Shown: positions 1 through 6,281 of the stretch, one piece after another
How positions within the stretch are numbered: position 1 is the stretch's first letter
Layout: each line of letters opens with the position of its first letter
Source of the DNA: Equadaptatus sp045601305
Lineage (GTDB): Bacteria > Synergistota > Synergistia > Synergistales > Synergistaceae
Direction: 5' to 3'
DNA length: 7,477 nt
Assembly: GCA_045601305.1 (NCBI GenBank)
Contig: JAZRZG010000119.1
Span: 1 to 7,477 of the forward strand
Made by a program: the position numbers and the translations under genes
The notes under the pieces: generated by a model
Told to the model about the DNA's origin: nothing
Seen by the model: only the letters and a program-made list of their open reading frames with translations
The model's database searches: none

Positions 1-34
1 TTTCTTTAAGAAATTTTTGCAATGCGGTTGCTTT

Positions 35-62
35 TTGTGCCTTCTCATTGCAGATTTATATA
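35..62 (+). promoter_or_regulatory. Possible sigma-70-type promoter for a plus-strand RNA
   Basis: A TATATA -10 box lies at 57-62, with a weak -35 candidate TTGTGC at 35-40 (TTG conserved, the rest poor) and a 16-base spacer. Initiation would fall around 69-73, exactly where the 5' strand of the closing helix of the candidate structured RNA begins. That agreement is the main support; the -35 box alone would not be convincing. No comparable promoter is visible for the minus strand just right of position 260. Confidence 0.35.
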
Positions 63-69
63 TGGAGAC

Positions 70-270
70 CTCTGTGTCCAACCATCGCGCAAATTCAAAA
101 CGGTGAACCACAGCCAACCTACGGGGGATCAACTATCAGTAACCGAAAAAATACCGCGCCTTGCGACGATACACGTCTCGTTGACGTCGGGCTTTATGCG
201 AAGAAAGGCTGCCCAAGTCTGAAACATCTTCGTATATTGGGTGAGCCTGACTGAGACACAAAAACTTTTT
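70..270 (+). ncRNA. Candidate structured non-coding RNA, class unknown
   Basis: Helices can be read directly. P1: TGTGTC (73-78) pairs with GACACA (255-260) and closes the fold. P2: ATCGCGCAA (84-92) pairs with 161-170, nine base pairs with one bulged A at 166. P3: ACGTC (173-177) pairs with GACGT (183-187) around the five-base loop TCGTT. P4: AGGCT and CCCAA (206-216) pair with TTGGG and AGCCT (237-248), ten base pairs around a small internal loop. CAGCC at 111-115 could instead pair with GGCTG at 207-211. P1 is followed by AAAAC and five Ts. The plus strand is preferred because a -10 box lies just upstream and a T-tract just downstream. The length (about 190-200) resembles 6S RNA, but the branched shape does not. 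I see no tmRNA, SRP or RNase P signature bases. Confidence 0.4.
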
Positions 271-295
271 CAGACCGCGGTTTGAGCTTTTTCAG
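265..295 (+). repeat. Direct repeat of CTTTTTCAG, period 22
   Basis: CTTTTTCAG occurs at 265-273 and again at 287-295. The palindrome ACCGCGGT (274-281) lies between the copies. The first copy belongs to the T-tract that follows the closing helix of the candidate RNA. The arrangement could be a duplicated transcript end or a protein-binding site; the sequence alone does not decide. Confidence 0.5.
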
Positions 296-330
296 CACTT
301 AGCACCTCGCACATCGGGGAATAAGTGCGA
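295..330. other. Nested hairpin with a mutually exclusive alternative pairing
   Basis: GCACTTA (295-301) pairs perfectly with TAAGTGC (322-328). Inside it, CCTCG (305-309) pairs with CGGGG (315-319) around a five-base loop, with one G-U pair if read as plus-strand RNA. A second pairing, TCGCAC (307-312) with GTGCGA (325-330), uses bases from both parts of the first, so only one fold can exist at a time. No T-tract follows on either strand, so it is not a simple terminator. It lies between the candidate RNA and the bidirectional terminator. Confidence 0.45.
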
Positions 331-431
331 AGAAAACAAAAAGCAACGCAGCAAAGCACAATCTGCCGAAAGAGACGAGCTTGAAGCAGAGAGTGAAAAA
401 CAACAACAAAATATCGACGCCTTAAAATTTG

Positions 432-469
432 AAAAATGCCGGCGGGGTATTCCCCAACCGCCTATTTTT
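432..469. terminator. Bidirectional intrinsic terminator
   Basis: GGCGG (441-445) pairs with CCGCC (458-462), continued inward by GG and CC after a two-base bulge. The GC stem is flanked by AAAAAT (432-437) and ATTTTT (464-469), which also pair. On the plus strand the stem is followed by five Ts (465-469); on the minus strand it is followed by GGC and five Ts (complement of 432-436), then further T-rich sequence. It can therefore end the minus-strand operon, about 260 bases past the tsaD stop, and any plus-strand transcript from 70. No better terminator was found between 470 and 730. Confidence 0.65.
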
Positions 470-730
470 GCGTGCTTTTGTTTTGAATTTTGATGACCGA
501 AAGGACTGCGGAGCATGCTTCTTCAGAAAGAATATGCACGCGGCGTGAAAAAACAAATTACCGATTGCGGTATGATGGTGATGTCTTGTTTTTCAAAGTG
601 TGTTCACTTCGCCGACTAACGACTCTCGTGTGTATAAATAGTGTTTATATGAATGACAGGAAAAGATTTTTAACCTATTCTTTTTACTACCGTGTCTTAT
701 ACTCTCATATTTTGTACACGCTGTCAGTGC

Positions 731-1768
731 TCAATCCCACAGGCTCCAGCTTGGATTAGGCGACAGTGTCATATCGGAAACTATTCCTCTGCGGTAGTTG
801 TCAAAGCCTGCGGCAGCTATCATTGCAGCGTTGTCTGTACACATAAAACGCGGCGGGAAATATACGCTCCAGCTTTTTTTTGCCGCAAGTTTTTCAAGTT
901 TTTCGCGAAGTCCCGAATTTGCTGCAACTCCGCCGGAAAGGGTGATTTTTTTTATGCCTGTGCGTTTCACGGCAAGCTCAATTTTTTTGCACAGGCAGTC
1001 TGTAACTGCTTTCTGAAATGAGGCGCAGAAATCTGCAAGTCTCAGCGGTTCTCCGTTTTCTTCGGCGTTTCTGATTGTGTTTACGGCGGCTGTTTTGAGT
1101 CCTGAGAAACTGAATTCTATTTCTTTCGTAAAGGCAAGCGGCAGCGGGAGTTCGTAGGCGTTCTCACTGCCTTCGTGCGCCAGTTTGTCAATGAGCGGTC
1201 CTCCCGGGTAGCCGAGATTTAATATTTTCGCGACTTTGTCGTATGCTTCGCCTGCCGCGTCGTCACGCGTTGAGCCAAGCAGCGTATAATCGCCGAAATC
1301 TTTAACAAGTACAAGTTCTGTGTGTCCGCCTGAAACTATGACCGCTATGAAGGGCGGTTTCAGTTTTTCTGCACCCTGCGCGGCTATGTTGGCAAAAAGA
1401 TGTCCTTCAAGATGGTTTACGCCGACAAGCGGTTTATTCCAGCCGCGCGCAAGTCCTTTGGCTGTCATAACTCCGACCATAAGGGAGCCTATCAGTCCCG
1501 GCCCTGCGGTTACGGCGATAATGTCTATCTGTTTTTCAGGGTTTTCAATGCCGGCTTCTGCGAGCGTTTCGTCAAGCAGAGGCATAATTGCTTCCTGGTG
1601 CATACGTGAGGCAAGTTCAGGCACAACACCTCCGTATTTGGAGTGCGATGTTATCTGGCTTGAGAGTTTTGAAGACAATATGCCGTCAGCTCCGCGAAGC
1701 ACGGCAATTCCTGTGTCGTCGCAGCTTGATTCTATGCCAAGTGTTATCAGTTTCGACAGGTCTTTCAT
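731..1768 (-). CDS. tsaD: tRNA N6-adenosine threonylcarbamoyltransferase TsaD
   Basis: TsaD (Kae1/Qri7/YgjD family) transfers the threonylcarbamoyl group from threonylcarbamoyl-AMP to A37 of ANN-decoding tRNAs, working in the cytoplasm with TsaB and TsaE; neither partner is in the window. The 345-residue product has the usual family length. Visible motifs are the N-terminal GIESSCDDTG (11-20), the metal-binding HLEGH (119-123), the VSGGHTE nucleotide segment, the SGGVAAN segment, and a C-terminal CTDNAAM whose Asp (about 312) completes the metal site. The ATG at 1768 is chosen; a TTG one codon earlier (1771) would add a single residue, and neither has a strong ribosome binding site. The gene begins 11 bases after the preceding stop and is the last of the operon, so its expression probably depends on read-through from upstream. 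Confidence 0.97.
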   Translation of the reverse strand: MKDLSKLITLGIESSCDDTGIAVLRGADGILSSKLSSQITSHSKYGGVVPELASRMHQEAIMPLLDETLAEAGIENPEKQIDIIAVTAGPGLIGSLMVGVMTAKGLARGWNKPLVGVNHLEGHLFANIAAQGAEKLKPPFIAVIVSGGHTELVLVKDFGDYTLLGSTRDDAAGEAYDKVAKILNLGYPGGPLIDKLAHEGSENAYELPLPLAFTKEIEFSFSGLKTAAVNTIRNAEENGEPLRLADFCASFQKAVTDCLCKKIELAVKRTGIKKITLSGGVAANSGLREKLEKLAAKKSWSVYFPPRFMCTDNAAMIAAAGFDNYRRGIVSDMTLSPNPSWSLWD

Positions 1769-1779
1769 CAACAGACGGT

Positions 1780-2325
1780 TTATTTGATTGTCGGCACCTT
1801 AAATTTTTCAAGATACTTGCCGTAGCCGACTTCTATTTCAGTACCGGGCTTGCAGTATTTTTTCGGCACTTGCACGCAGAAAGACCATTCGTCGGCAATC
1901 TGCGCGTTGATGCCGATCGGCGTCCATTCGTCTTTTGTCAGTATGTCTTCTTTTTTGAGGTGATAACCGCCAATGCTGAACTGTTCGGCTTCAACAACCC
2001 AGAACTGGTTTGCCACAAGGTAGATTATGAAGTTTTCATAGCCTCTTTTGCCGAATCCCATATCGTTGTTTGCCGAGGTGAGCCATGCCGGCGCTTCTTG
2101 TGATTTTGAAATTAAGTCAGACATTGTGCCGCTCAGGTAGATGAAATGTATGGAGCCTTTGGCGCCCATAATATATTCATCGCCTACAGGCGTGCCTTCA
2201 ACAAAGGTTCTTATGCAGTGCGTGTCAAGAAGATTTACGTAACCCTCGTCAAAATCTTTCATCTCGGCACACGCCGCGGTTACTGTCGTCAAAAGAAGAA
2301 GTATTGCAAGAATTGTTTTTTTCAT
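1780..2325 (-). CDS. Small exported protein of unknown function
   Basis: I do not recognise a family for this 181-residue protein. It starts with a clear signal sequence: Lys-Lys, then a hydrophobic stretch (about 5-15). Cleavage by signal peptidase I is possible after Ala20 (ACA-EM). The run V-T-A-A-Cys19 also meets a loose lipobox, so a lipoprotein is an alternative. The mature part, about 160 residues, is rich in aromatic residues and short beta-like segments and carries Cys37, Cys150 and Cys158, which could form a disulphide outside the cytoplasm. No catalytic motif is evident. The start is secure: GGAGG lies eight bases before the ATG. It sits 19 bases after murJ and 11 before tsaD, so it is co-transcribed with the envelope genes. 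A periplasmic or outer-membrane role is inference from signal and context only. Confidence 0.85.
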   Translation of the reverse strand: MKKTILAILLLLTTVTAACAEMKDFDEGYVNLLDTHCIRTFVEGTPVGDEYIMGAKGSIHFIYLSGTMSDLISKSQEAPAWLTSANNDMGFGKRGYENFIIYLVANQFWVVEAEQFSIGGYHLKKEDILTKDEWTPIGINAQIADEWSFCVQVPKKYCKPGTEIEVGYGKYLEKFKVPTIK

Positions 2326-2333
2326 TTCTGACG

Positions 2334-2338
2334 CCTCC
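2334..2338 (-). promoter_or_regulatory. Strong ribosome binding site of the unknown exported protein
   Basis: The minus strand carries GGAGG here, eight bases before the ATG at 2325. It is the best Shine-Dalgarno match in the operon and supports this small unrecognised gene being real and well translated, unlike murJ and tsaD on either side, whose starts have weak sites. Confidence 0.75.
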
Positions 2339-2344
2339 GTATTT

Positions 2345-3904
2345 TTATTGTTTTTTGTTTTTTAATGCCTGTTTAAGCCAGTCAAATTCGCTGCATTTCA
2401 GCAAATATGCCGAAGCGAAGTAAAGAACTGCCGCTAAAAGCATAACTATTCCTATCCACGCCGCTCTGTGCATAAGCGCGCCGTGAAAGGGATAACTCCG
2501 GACACATCTGAACGCCGTAAGTCCCGCAAGCATTGCGCCGTTGGAAAGCAGTATCTTTTTGCACCAGTTAAATTCAAACAGCCTGAGGGGCAGCCCTATG
2601 TTTTTTGACAGAGCCCACGCTCCGAAGATGCTTGCACAGGTAAACGCAAGCGCGACAGACGCTGCAAGTCCCGCATATTTGAACATGGGCATGAGTATCA
2701 TGCTCGCGCAGAAATTTACGCATACGGTAACTCCCGTTACTCCTATTGCGGCTTTTGGCATGCGGCGCGCGTACATTGCGCGAAGTATTACGGTGCTGCT
2801 TGCCATTCCTGGCAGACCAAGCCCGTAAAGCGACAGCGCGACTGCCGTTGAGCGCCACGCCCATTCGTTGAAGGCGCCTCTGAAAAACAGCAGATGTATT
2901 GTTTCCTGTGAAAAGAGAAATACGCCGGCAGTAACGGGAAGAACTGCAAAAAGATTGAAGCGCAGCGCATCGCGTATAAAATCTCTGAATTCTTCTCTGT
3001 TGTCAGGGTCAATTCTTGAAAGCATGGGCAGAACAGCCTGTGAAATCGCGATGACAAAAAGTCCGAGCGGAAGCTGGAGTACTCTGTCAGCATAGTTGAG
3101 TACGGAAATTGAACCGCCCTGAAGGAAAGAGCCCATCATGCGGCTGATAACGGGATTTATCTGATTAAGCGAAAGTCCCGCCGCATAGGGCAGGAACAGC
3201 GCCATCATATCGTGCAGCTCTTTGTTGTCTTTCTTGGGTTTTGCCGGACGCAGCGGCATTTTCATTCGTCTGCACCAGTACCATTGCAGGCACATATTCG
3301 CGAAGCCGCCGAGAAGCACTGCCGCTGCAAGGTTCCACACGTTTTTTTCTCTTGCGGCAAAAAGTATGTAAACGATAAACGCAACGTTGCTTAACGCAGG
3401 CGCGACTGCGGGAATAAAAAAGCTGCCCATGGAATTGAGCACTCCCATCGCAAGCGCCGCAAGCGACACAAGCAGAAGGAACGGGAAAAGCAGCTGTGTC
3501 AGTCTTATGGCTGTTCTGTAAGTTTCGCCGGAAAAGCCGGGCGCCATAAGTTTTACAAACAACGGCGCGCCCAATATGCCGAGCAGAACAACAACTGAGG
3601 TACATACCGCAAGCACGGTAAGCGCCTGACGCGCAAGTCTGTGCGCCGTCTCATGTCCGTCTGTTGAAAGTGTTCTTGAAAATACGGGAACAAACGCCGC
3701 AGAAAGCGCGCCTTCGGCAAGCAGCTGGCGCGCAAGATTAGCCAGCGTGTACGCAACATAAAAGGCATCAAGCTGACAGGTCGCGCCGAAATACGCGGCG
3801 GTGAGAATTTCGCGTACAAGTCCGAGCACACGGCTTGCAAGCGTTCCGAACATCATTTTTGCGGCATAACGCACCATGCCGGAAAGGTTTTTGTTTTCGT
3901 TCAT
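2345..3904 (-). CDS. murJ: Lipid II flippase MurJ (MviN)
   Basis: MurJ, of the MOP exporter superfamily, flips lipid-linked peptidoglycan precursor (lipid II) across the inner membrane. The 519-residue product is hydrophobic throughout, with many membrane-spanning stretches and a length typical of the family, which has 14 helices. The N-terminal hallmark SRVLGLVRE (24-32) follows a short cytoplasmic lead, and the mid-protein segment NYADRVLQLPLGLF is also characteristic. The start is the ATG at 3904, four bases after the lptB stop. An upstream TTG at 3931 in the same frame would overlap lptB and lacks a binding site. The ATG itself has only a weak ribosome binding site, so translation is probably coupled to lptB. 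Placement with LPS-transport genes ties peptidoglycan and outer-membrane assembly into one transcript. Confidence 0.96.
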   Translation of the reverse strand: MNENKNLSGMVRYAAKMMFGTLASRVLGLVREILTAAYFGATCQLDAFYVAYTLANLARQLLAEGALSAAFVPVFSRTLSTDGHETAHRLARQALTVLAVCTSVVVLLGILGAPLFVKLMAPGFSGETYRTAIRLTQLLFPFLLLVSLAALAMGVLNSMGSFFIPAVAPALSNVAFIVYILFAAREKNVWNLAAAVLLGGFANMCLQWYWCRRMKMPLRPAKPKKDNKELHDMMALFLPYAAGLSLNQINPVISRMMGSFLQGGSISVLNYADRVLQLPLGLFVIAISQAVLPMLSRIDPDNREEFRDFIRDALRFNLFAVLPVTAGVFLFSQETIHLLFFRGAFNEWAWRSTAVALSLYGLGLPGMASSTVILRAMYARRMPKAAIGVTGVTVCVNFCASMILMPMFKYAGLAASVALAFTCASIFGAWALSKNIGLPLRLFEFNWCKKILLSNGAMLAGLTAFRCVRSYPFHGALMHRAAWIGIVMLLAAVLYFASAYLLKCSEFDWLKQALKNKKQ

Positions 3905-3908
3905 AAAA

Positions 3909-4634
3909 TTACCAGGTAAAGTTTTCTCCAAGATACCATTTTTTGGCTTCTTCGTTTTTCGCTATTTCATCCGGCACTCCTTCAAGGAACAGCCTTCCGT
4001 CGTGTATAAGATATGCACGGTCTGTGATTGAAAGCGTTTCGCGCACGTTGTGGTCTGTAAGAAGCACTCCGTAGCCTCTGCCGCGAAGCGAGGCGATCAT
4101 TGACTGAATATCCGCAACCGCGATAGGGTCAATGCCGCTGAAAGGCTCGTCAAGAAGTATAAAGGCAGGCTCAAGCGCAAGGCAGCGCGCTATTTCGACT
4201 CTGCGGCGTTCACCGCCCGAAAGTGATATGCCCTGCGTACCCGCTATATGTTCTATTCCGTATTCTTTAAGCAGTCTGTTGGTTTTTTCGGTACGTTCCT
4301 CTTTGGGCATTCCTGCTTCTTCAAGCACCAGTTCAAGATTCTGCCGCACTGTCAGTCTGCGAAAAATTGAATCTTCCTGCGGAAGATAGCCTACTCCGTG
4401 TCTGGCACGAAGATACATCGGCAGCTGTGTCAGTTCGGTGCTGCCTATGTAAACACGTCCGTCGTCAGGCAGTATGCGCCCCGTAATCATGTAAAAAGAG
4501 GTGCTTTTGCCGGCGCCGTTGGAACCGAGAAGTCCTACGACTTCTCCCTGTTTGATATGTATGGAAAGGTCATCGACAACTCTGCGTTTGTTGTAAACCT
4601 TGACCAGATTTTCAGCGCGTAACGTTTTGTCCAA
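3909..4634 (-). CDS. lptB: LPS export ABC transporter ATP-binding protein LptB
   Basis: LptB is the cytoplasmic ATPase that, with LptF and LptG, extracts lipopolysaccharide from the inner membrane and feeds it to the LptC-LptA bridge. All ABC motifs are visible in 241 residues: Walker A GSNGAGKST (37-45), Q-loop Gln86 in the family-typical YLPQE-x-SIFRRLTV segment, signature LSGGE (138-142), Walker B ILLDE with catalytic Glu163, and the switch His195. The P-loop has Ser where many LptB proteins have Pro, a mild variation. The start is TTG at 4634, not ATG: it is six bases after a GGGGGAG site, and translation from it gives a normal N-terminus. The gene lies 17 bases after lptA and four before murJ. 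LptF, LptG and LptC are not in the window. Confidence 0.96.
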   Translation of the reverse strand: MDKTLRAENLVKVYNKRRVVDDLSIHIKQGEVVGLLGSNGAGKSTSFYMITGRILPDDGRVYIGSTELTQLPMYLRARHGVGYLPQEDSIFRRLTVRQNLELVLEEAGMPKEERTEKTNRLLKEYGIEHIAGTQGISLSGGERRRVEIARCLALEPAFILLDEPFSGIDPIAVADIQSMIASLRGRGYGVLLTDHNVRETLSITDRAYLIHDGRLFLEGVPDEIAKNEEAKKWYLGENFTW

Positions 4635-4640
4635 GACAAT

Positions 4641-4647
4641 CTCCCCC
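4641..4647 (-). promoter_or_regulatory. Ribosome binding site that decides the lptB TTG start
   Basis: The minus strand reads GGGGGAG here, followed by six bases and then TTG at 4634-4632. No in-frame ATG or GTG lies nearby, and the first ATG codon further in would remove conserved ABC sequence, so this site fixes the unusual start. Confidence 0.7.
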
Positions 4648-4651
4648 GAAG

Positions 4652-5485
4652 CTATTTTTCCGTTACAAAGGTGATTTTTGTGTTGCCTGAGGCTTCTATC
4701 TGCCCTGTTTTTTCATTGTAGGTCAGTTTATCTGCCTTTACTGTCTTACCGTCTTCGCGAATCCCGTGCGCGTTGCCTGTCACCACAAGCAGTCCCTGCG
4801 CCTTGTTATATGTTGCTTTGTCACCGTAAAGTCTGTTTTTTATTCCTTCTTTGTCCGTATAACCAAAGACCACATCATGTTCGGCAACAGCTGAACTTAT
4901 CTCGTCCTTTTCGCTGATTTTTCCGGCTACCGTACCTGCGGAAAGCGTATATTTTCTCACTCTGTCTTCAAGTTTGACAACTTTATTTCCTTTGAAATTT
5001 TCACCGCTGCGAGAAACTTCAAGAGCCTTAATGTAAATATTGTTGTAAAGAGCCTCTACACCGCCTGCTGCCTCGTAGATTTTACGTCCCGTATTTACCT
5101 TAACTTCGGGCGCGATGAGAAAATTTCCCTGCCCCTGTTTCAAGCGAACATTGCCGGAAGCAACGATGTTATCTGAATTTTTCATTTCCTTGTCAGCAGT
5201 CCAGACAACCTTTGCCGCGGTAAGCGCTGCCTTGCGTGACGCGAAATCGCCGCGCACGGGACTGCCTGTAATCGTAATCTGCTTATCGACAATTCCGTCC
5301 GCTCTGCTGCCTTTAAGCACGTCAAGTCCGCGCGTAAATACTACATTCCCAACAGCGGACGCGTGTTTTGTATTCATGTTGTAATTCAGTTCGTCAGCCT
5401 CTATTGAGCCTGCCGATTTTGCATAAAGCGGCGCTGTATTACTCAGCAATGCAATCACTGATATAAGCAGCCATATCTTTTTCAT
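4652..5485 (-). CDS. lptA: LptA/OstA-like periplasmic LPS transport protein
   Basis: LptA-type proteins form a periplasmic beta-jellyroll bridge carrying lipopolysaccharide from the inner to the outer membrane. The chosen 277-residue product begins with a signal peptide (MKKIW, hydrophobic to about 18, cleavage likely after LYA at 22). It then shows OstA-type repeats, seen as recurring Gly-Asn turns at 46-47, 111-112, 237-238 and 267-268, each in an A-x-x-G-N-like strand, and EADELNY and KADKLTY boxes near the two ends. It is longer than the roughly 185-residue E. coli LptA, so it has extra jellyroll turns or includes an LptC-like portion. The ATG at 5485 has AGGAAG seven bases upstream. An in-frame start at 5572 would overlap the previous gene and bury the signal peptide. 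It lies 17 bases before lptB, as expected for the pair. Confidence 0.88.
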   Translation of the reverse strand: MKKIWLLISVIALLSNTAPLYAKSAGSIEADELNYNMNTKHASAVGNVVFTRGLDVLKGSRADGIVDKQITITGSPVRGDFASRKAALTAAKVVWTADKEMKNSDNIVASGNVRLKQGQGNFLIAPEVKVNTGRKIYEAAGGVEALYNNIYIKALEVSRSGENFKGNKVVKLEDRVRKYTLSAGTVAGKISEKDEISSAVAEHDVVFGYTDKEGIKNRLYGDKATYNKAQGLLVVTGNAHGIREDGKTVKADKLTYNEKTGQIEASGNTKITFVTEK

Positions 5486-5492
5486 TTGCGGG

Positions 5493-5498
5493 CTTCCT
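5493..5498 (-). promoter_or_regulatory. Ribosome binding site that decides the lptA start
   Basis: The minus strand carries AGGAAG seven bases before the ATG at 5485. This favours the shorter protein with an N-terminal signal peptide over the longer in-frame reading from 5572. Confidence 0.7.
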
Positions 5499-5504
5499 TT
5501 CGTT

Positions 5505-6257
5505 TTACTGTCTGTTTTTGCCGTTGTCTGTATGTGTATCGTTTTTAATTTCTTTGGCGCGTTTTGCGACATATTTGTATATTGTGTTCAGCGAATTGAA
5601 ATAATTTTTCCCTGTTTCCGCCGGAGGCATATATATCTTAGCTCCGTATCCATTCAGGCAGGATATTACCGGCGCAGGCGTCCAGCGGTCAACAAGTATG
5701 ATTTTTCCTCTGCTGCGTGCCAGTTCAACAAGGCGTTTGAGAGAGTCTGTATCTCCTGCTTTCCAGCGTTCCATTTCACTGTCTGCAGGGCGTTCTGTCT
5801 TATTGTTTGCGGCAGAGATGAGCGCTCCTTCAACACCTGTAAGGTCTAAAAATTCTTTATCCTTGGGCAGAAAGTATCTGCCTACACTCACCGCGCTGTC
5901 AAGCGCCGCCTGAAATTCCGCAAGTCTGCGCTGATAATATTTGTAGTTCTTTTTATCTGTTTCGCTGAGCAGTTTCAAGACAGCCTGTGCAATGTACGGC
6001 AGCTTCGCCGGATCATAATATGCGTGAAGGATATCATCTGTACTAACGTTTGCTCCTTTGAAAAGAGGCCTCCTGCCATGTCTGTTCTCGTTCAGTGTCA
6101 CAGAAACAGCGCCGCCGTTTTTCGCTTTGCGGTCGGATATAAAATCCGCCACGGTGTTAACGTACGGTGACGGTGAAACTATACGAACCGCGAAAGCAGG
6201 CGTTTCTGCAATCAAACAAATACACAAAACAATAAGCAAAACAGCTTTTTTGTTCAT
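5505..6257 (-). CDS. Divergent TroA/ZnuA-like periplasmic protein
   Basis: The 250-residue product has a signal peptide (hydrophobic about 5-17, cleavage likely after AFA at 23) and resembles the cluster A-I metal-binding proteins of zinc/manganese ABC transporters. The clearest match is H78-x-Y-x-D-P followed by a long helix with DKKNYKYYQRRLAEF, like the H-x-W-x-D-P and the Asp-Asn-Tyr-Tyr helix of ZnuA. The later KIILVDRW and the PPAETGKNYFNSL segment fit its second lobe. It is shorter than the usual roughly 300 residues, and only about 35 residues separate the mature N-terminus from His60. The other metal ligands, including the mid-protein His of H-P-A-x-x-Y, are not visible. No permease or ATPase accompanies it. 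It has AGGAAAG eight bases before its ATG and lies between rnc and lptA. It may bind another ligand or act structurally; metal transport is doubtful. Confidence 0.6.
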   Translation of the reverse strand: MNKKAVLLIVLCICLIAETPAFAVRIVSPSPYVNTVADFISDRKAKNGGAVSVTLNENRHGRRPLFKGANVSTDDILHAYYDPAKLPYIAQAVLKLLSETDKKNYKYYQRRLAEFQAALDSAVSVGRYFLPKDKEFLDLTGVEGALISAANNKTERPADSEMERWKAGDTDSLKRLVELARSRGKIILVDRWTPAPVISCLNGYGAKIYMPPAETGKNYFNSLNTIYKYVAKRAKEIKNDTHTDNGKNRQ

Positions 6258-6281
6258 TTTATTATCTTTCCTGAGACATTT

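Larger units (their letters stand above)
1..730. other. Intergenic region with RNA-like structure, no convincing protein gene
   Basis: This 730-base stretch follows the end of the minus-strand operon. Several short open frames cross it, but none resembles a known family and none has a good ribosome binding site with a plausible composition. It starts with a small perfect inverted repeat (TTTCTT-T-AAGAAA, 1-13) followed by a T-tract, possibly the tail of a plus-strand unit ending left of the window. A promoter-like element, a multi-helix fold, a T-tract with direct repeats, a switch-like hairpin pair and a bidirectional terminator follow; each has its own entry. From 470 to 730 I see only AT-rich sequence with one small inverted repeat (TATAAA at 633-638 and TTTATA at 644-649) and no clear gene or site. 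Confidence 0.6.

Noticed and set aside
22..254. Two overlapping plus-strand open frames (22-222 and 48-254)
   Set aside because: They overlap each other and the multi-helix fold, start inside or before the likely promoter, lack ribosome binding sites, and resemble no protein family.
271..286. T-box-like ACCGCGG on the minus strand
   Set aside because: The flanking GGGTGG part of the T-box motif is missing and there is no downstream amino-acid or tRNA-synthetase gene in view; it is simply a short palindrome.
70..470. tmRNA, RNase P RNA, SRP RNA or 6S RNA in the intergenic region
   Set aside because: No tmRNA CCA end or T-arm, no RNase P conserved GAGGAAAGTCC-type segment, and no SRP GGAAG loop with its AGCAG side was found on either strand; the branched fold does not match the single long hairpin of 6S.
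292..516. Minus-strand open frame of 74 codons downstream of tsaD
   Set aside because: It runs straight through the bidirectional terminator and the hairpin at 295-330, has a Ser/Cys/Phe-rich low-complexity product, and has no ribosome binding site or recognisable family.
698..703. TATACT -10-like box on the plus strand
   Set aside because: There is no acceptable -35 box at 15-19 bases, and it would drive antisense transcription into tsaD with no supporting feature.
490..759. Plus-strand open frame of 89 codons running into the end of tsaD
   Set aside because: It overlaps the conserved tsaD C-terminus antisense, has no good binding site, and its product shows no domain or signal.
1320..2103. 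Long plus-strand frames of 155 and 171 codons opposite tsaD and the unknown exported gene
   Set aside because: They are antisense to well-supported genes and their length follows from codon bias on the opposite strand; no motif or start signal supports them.
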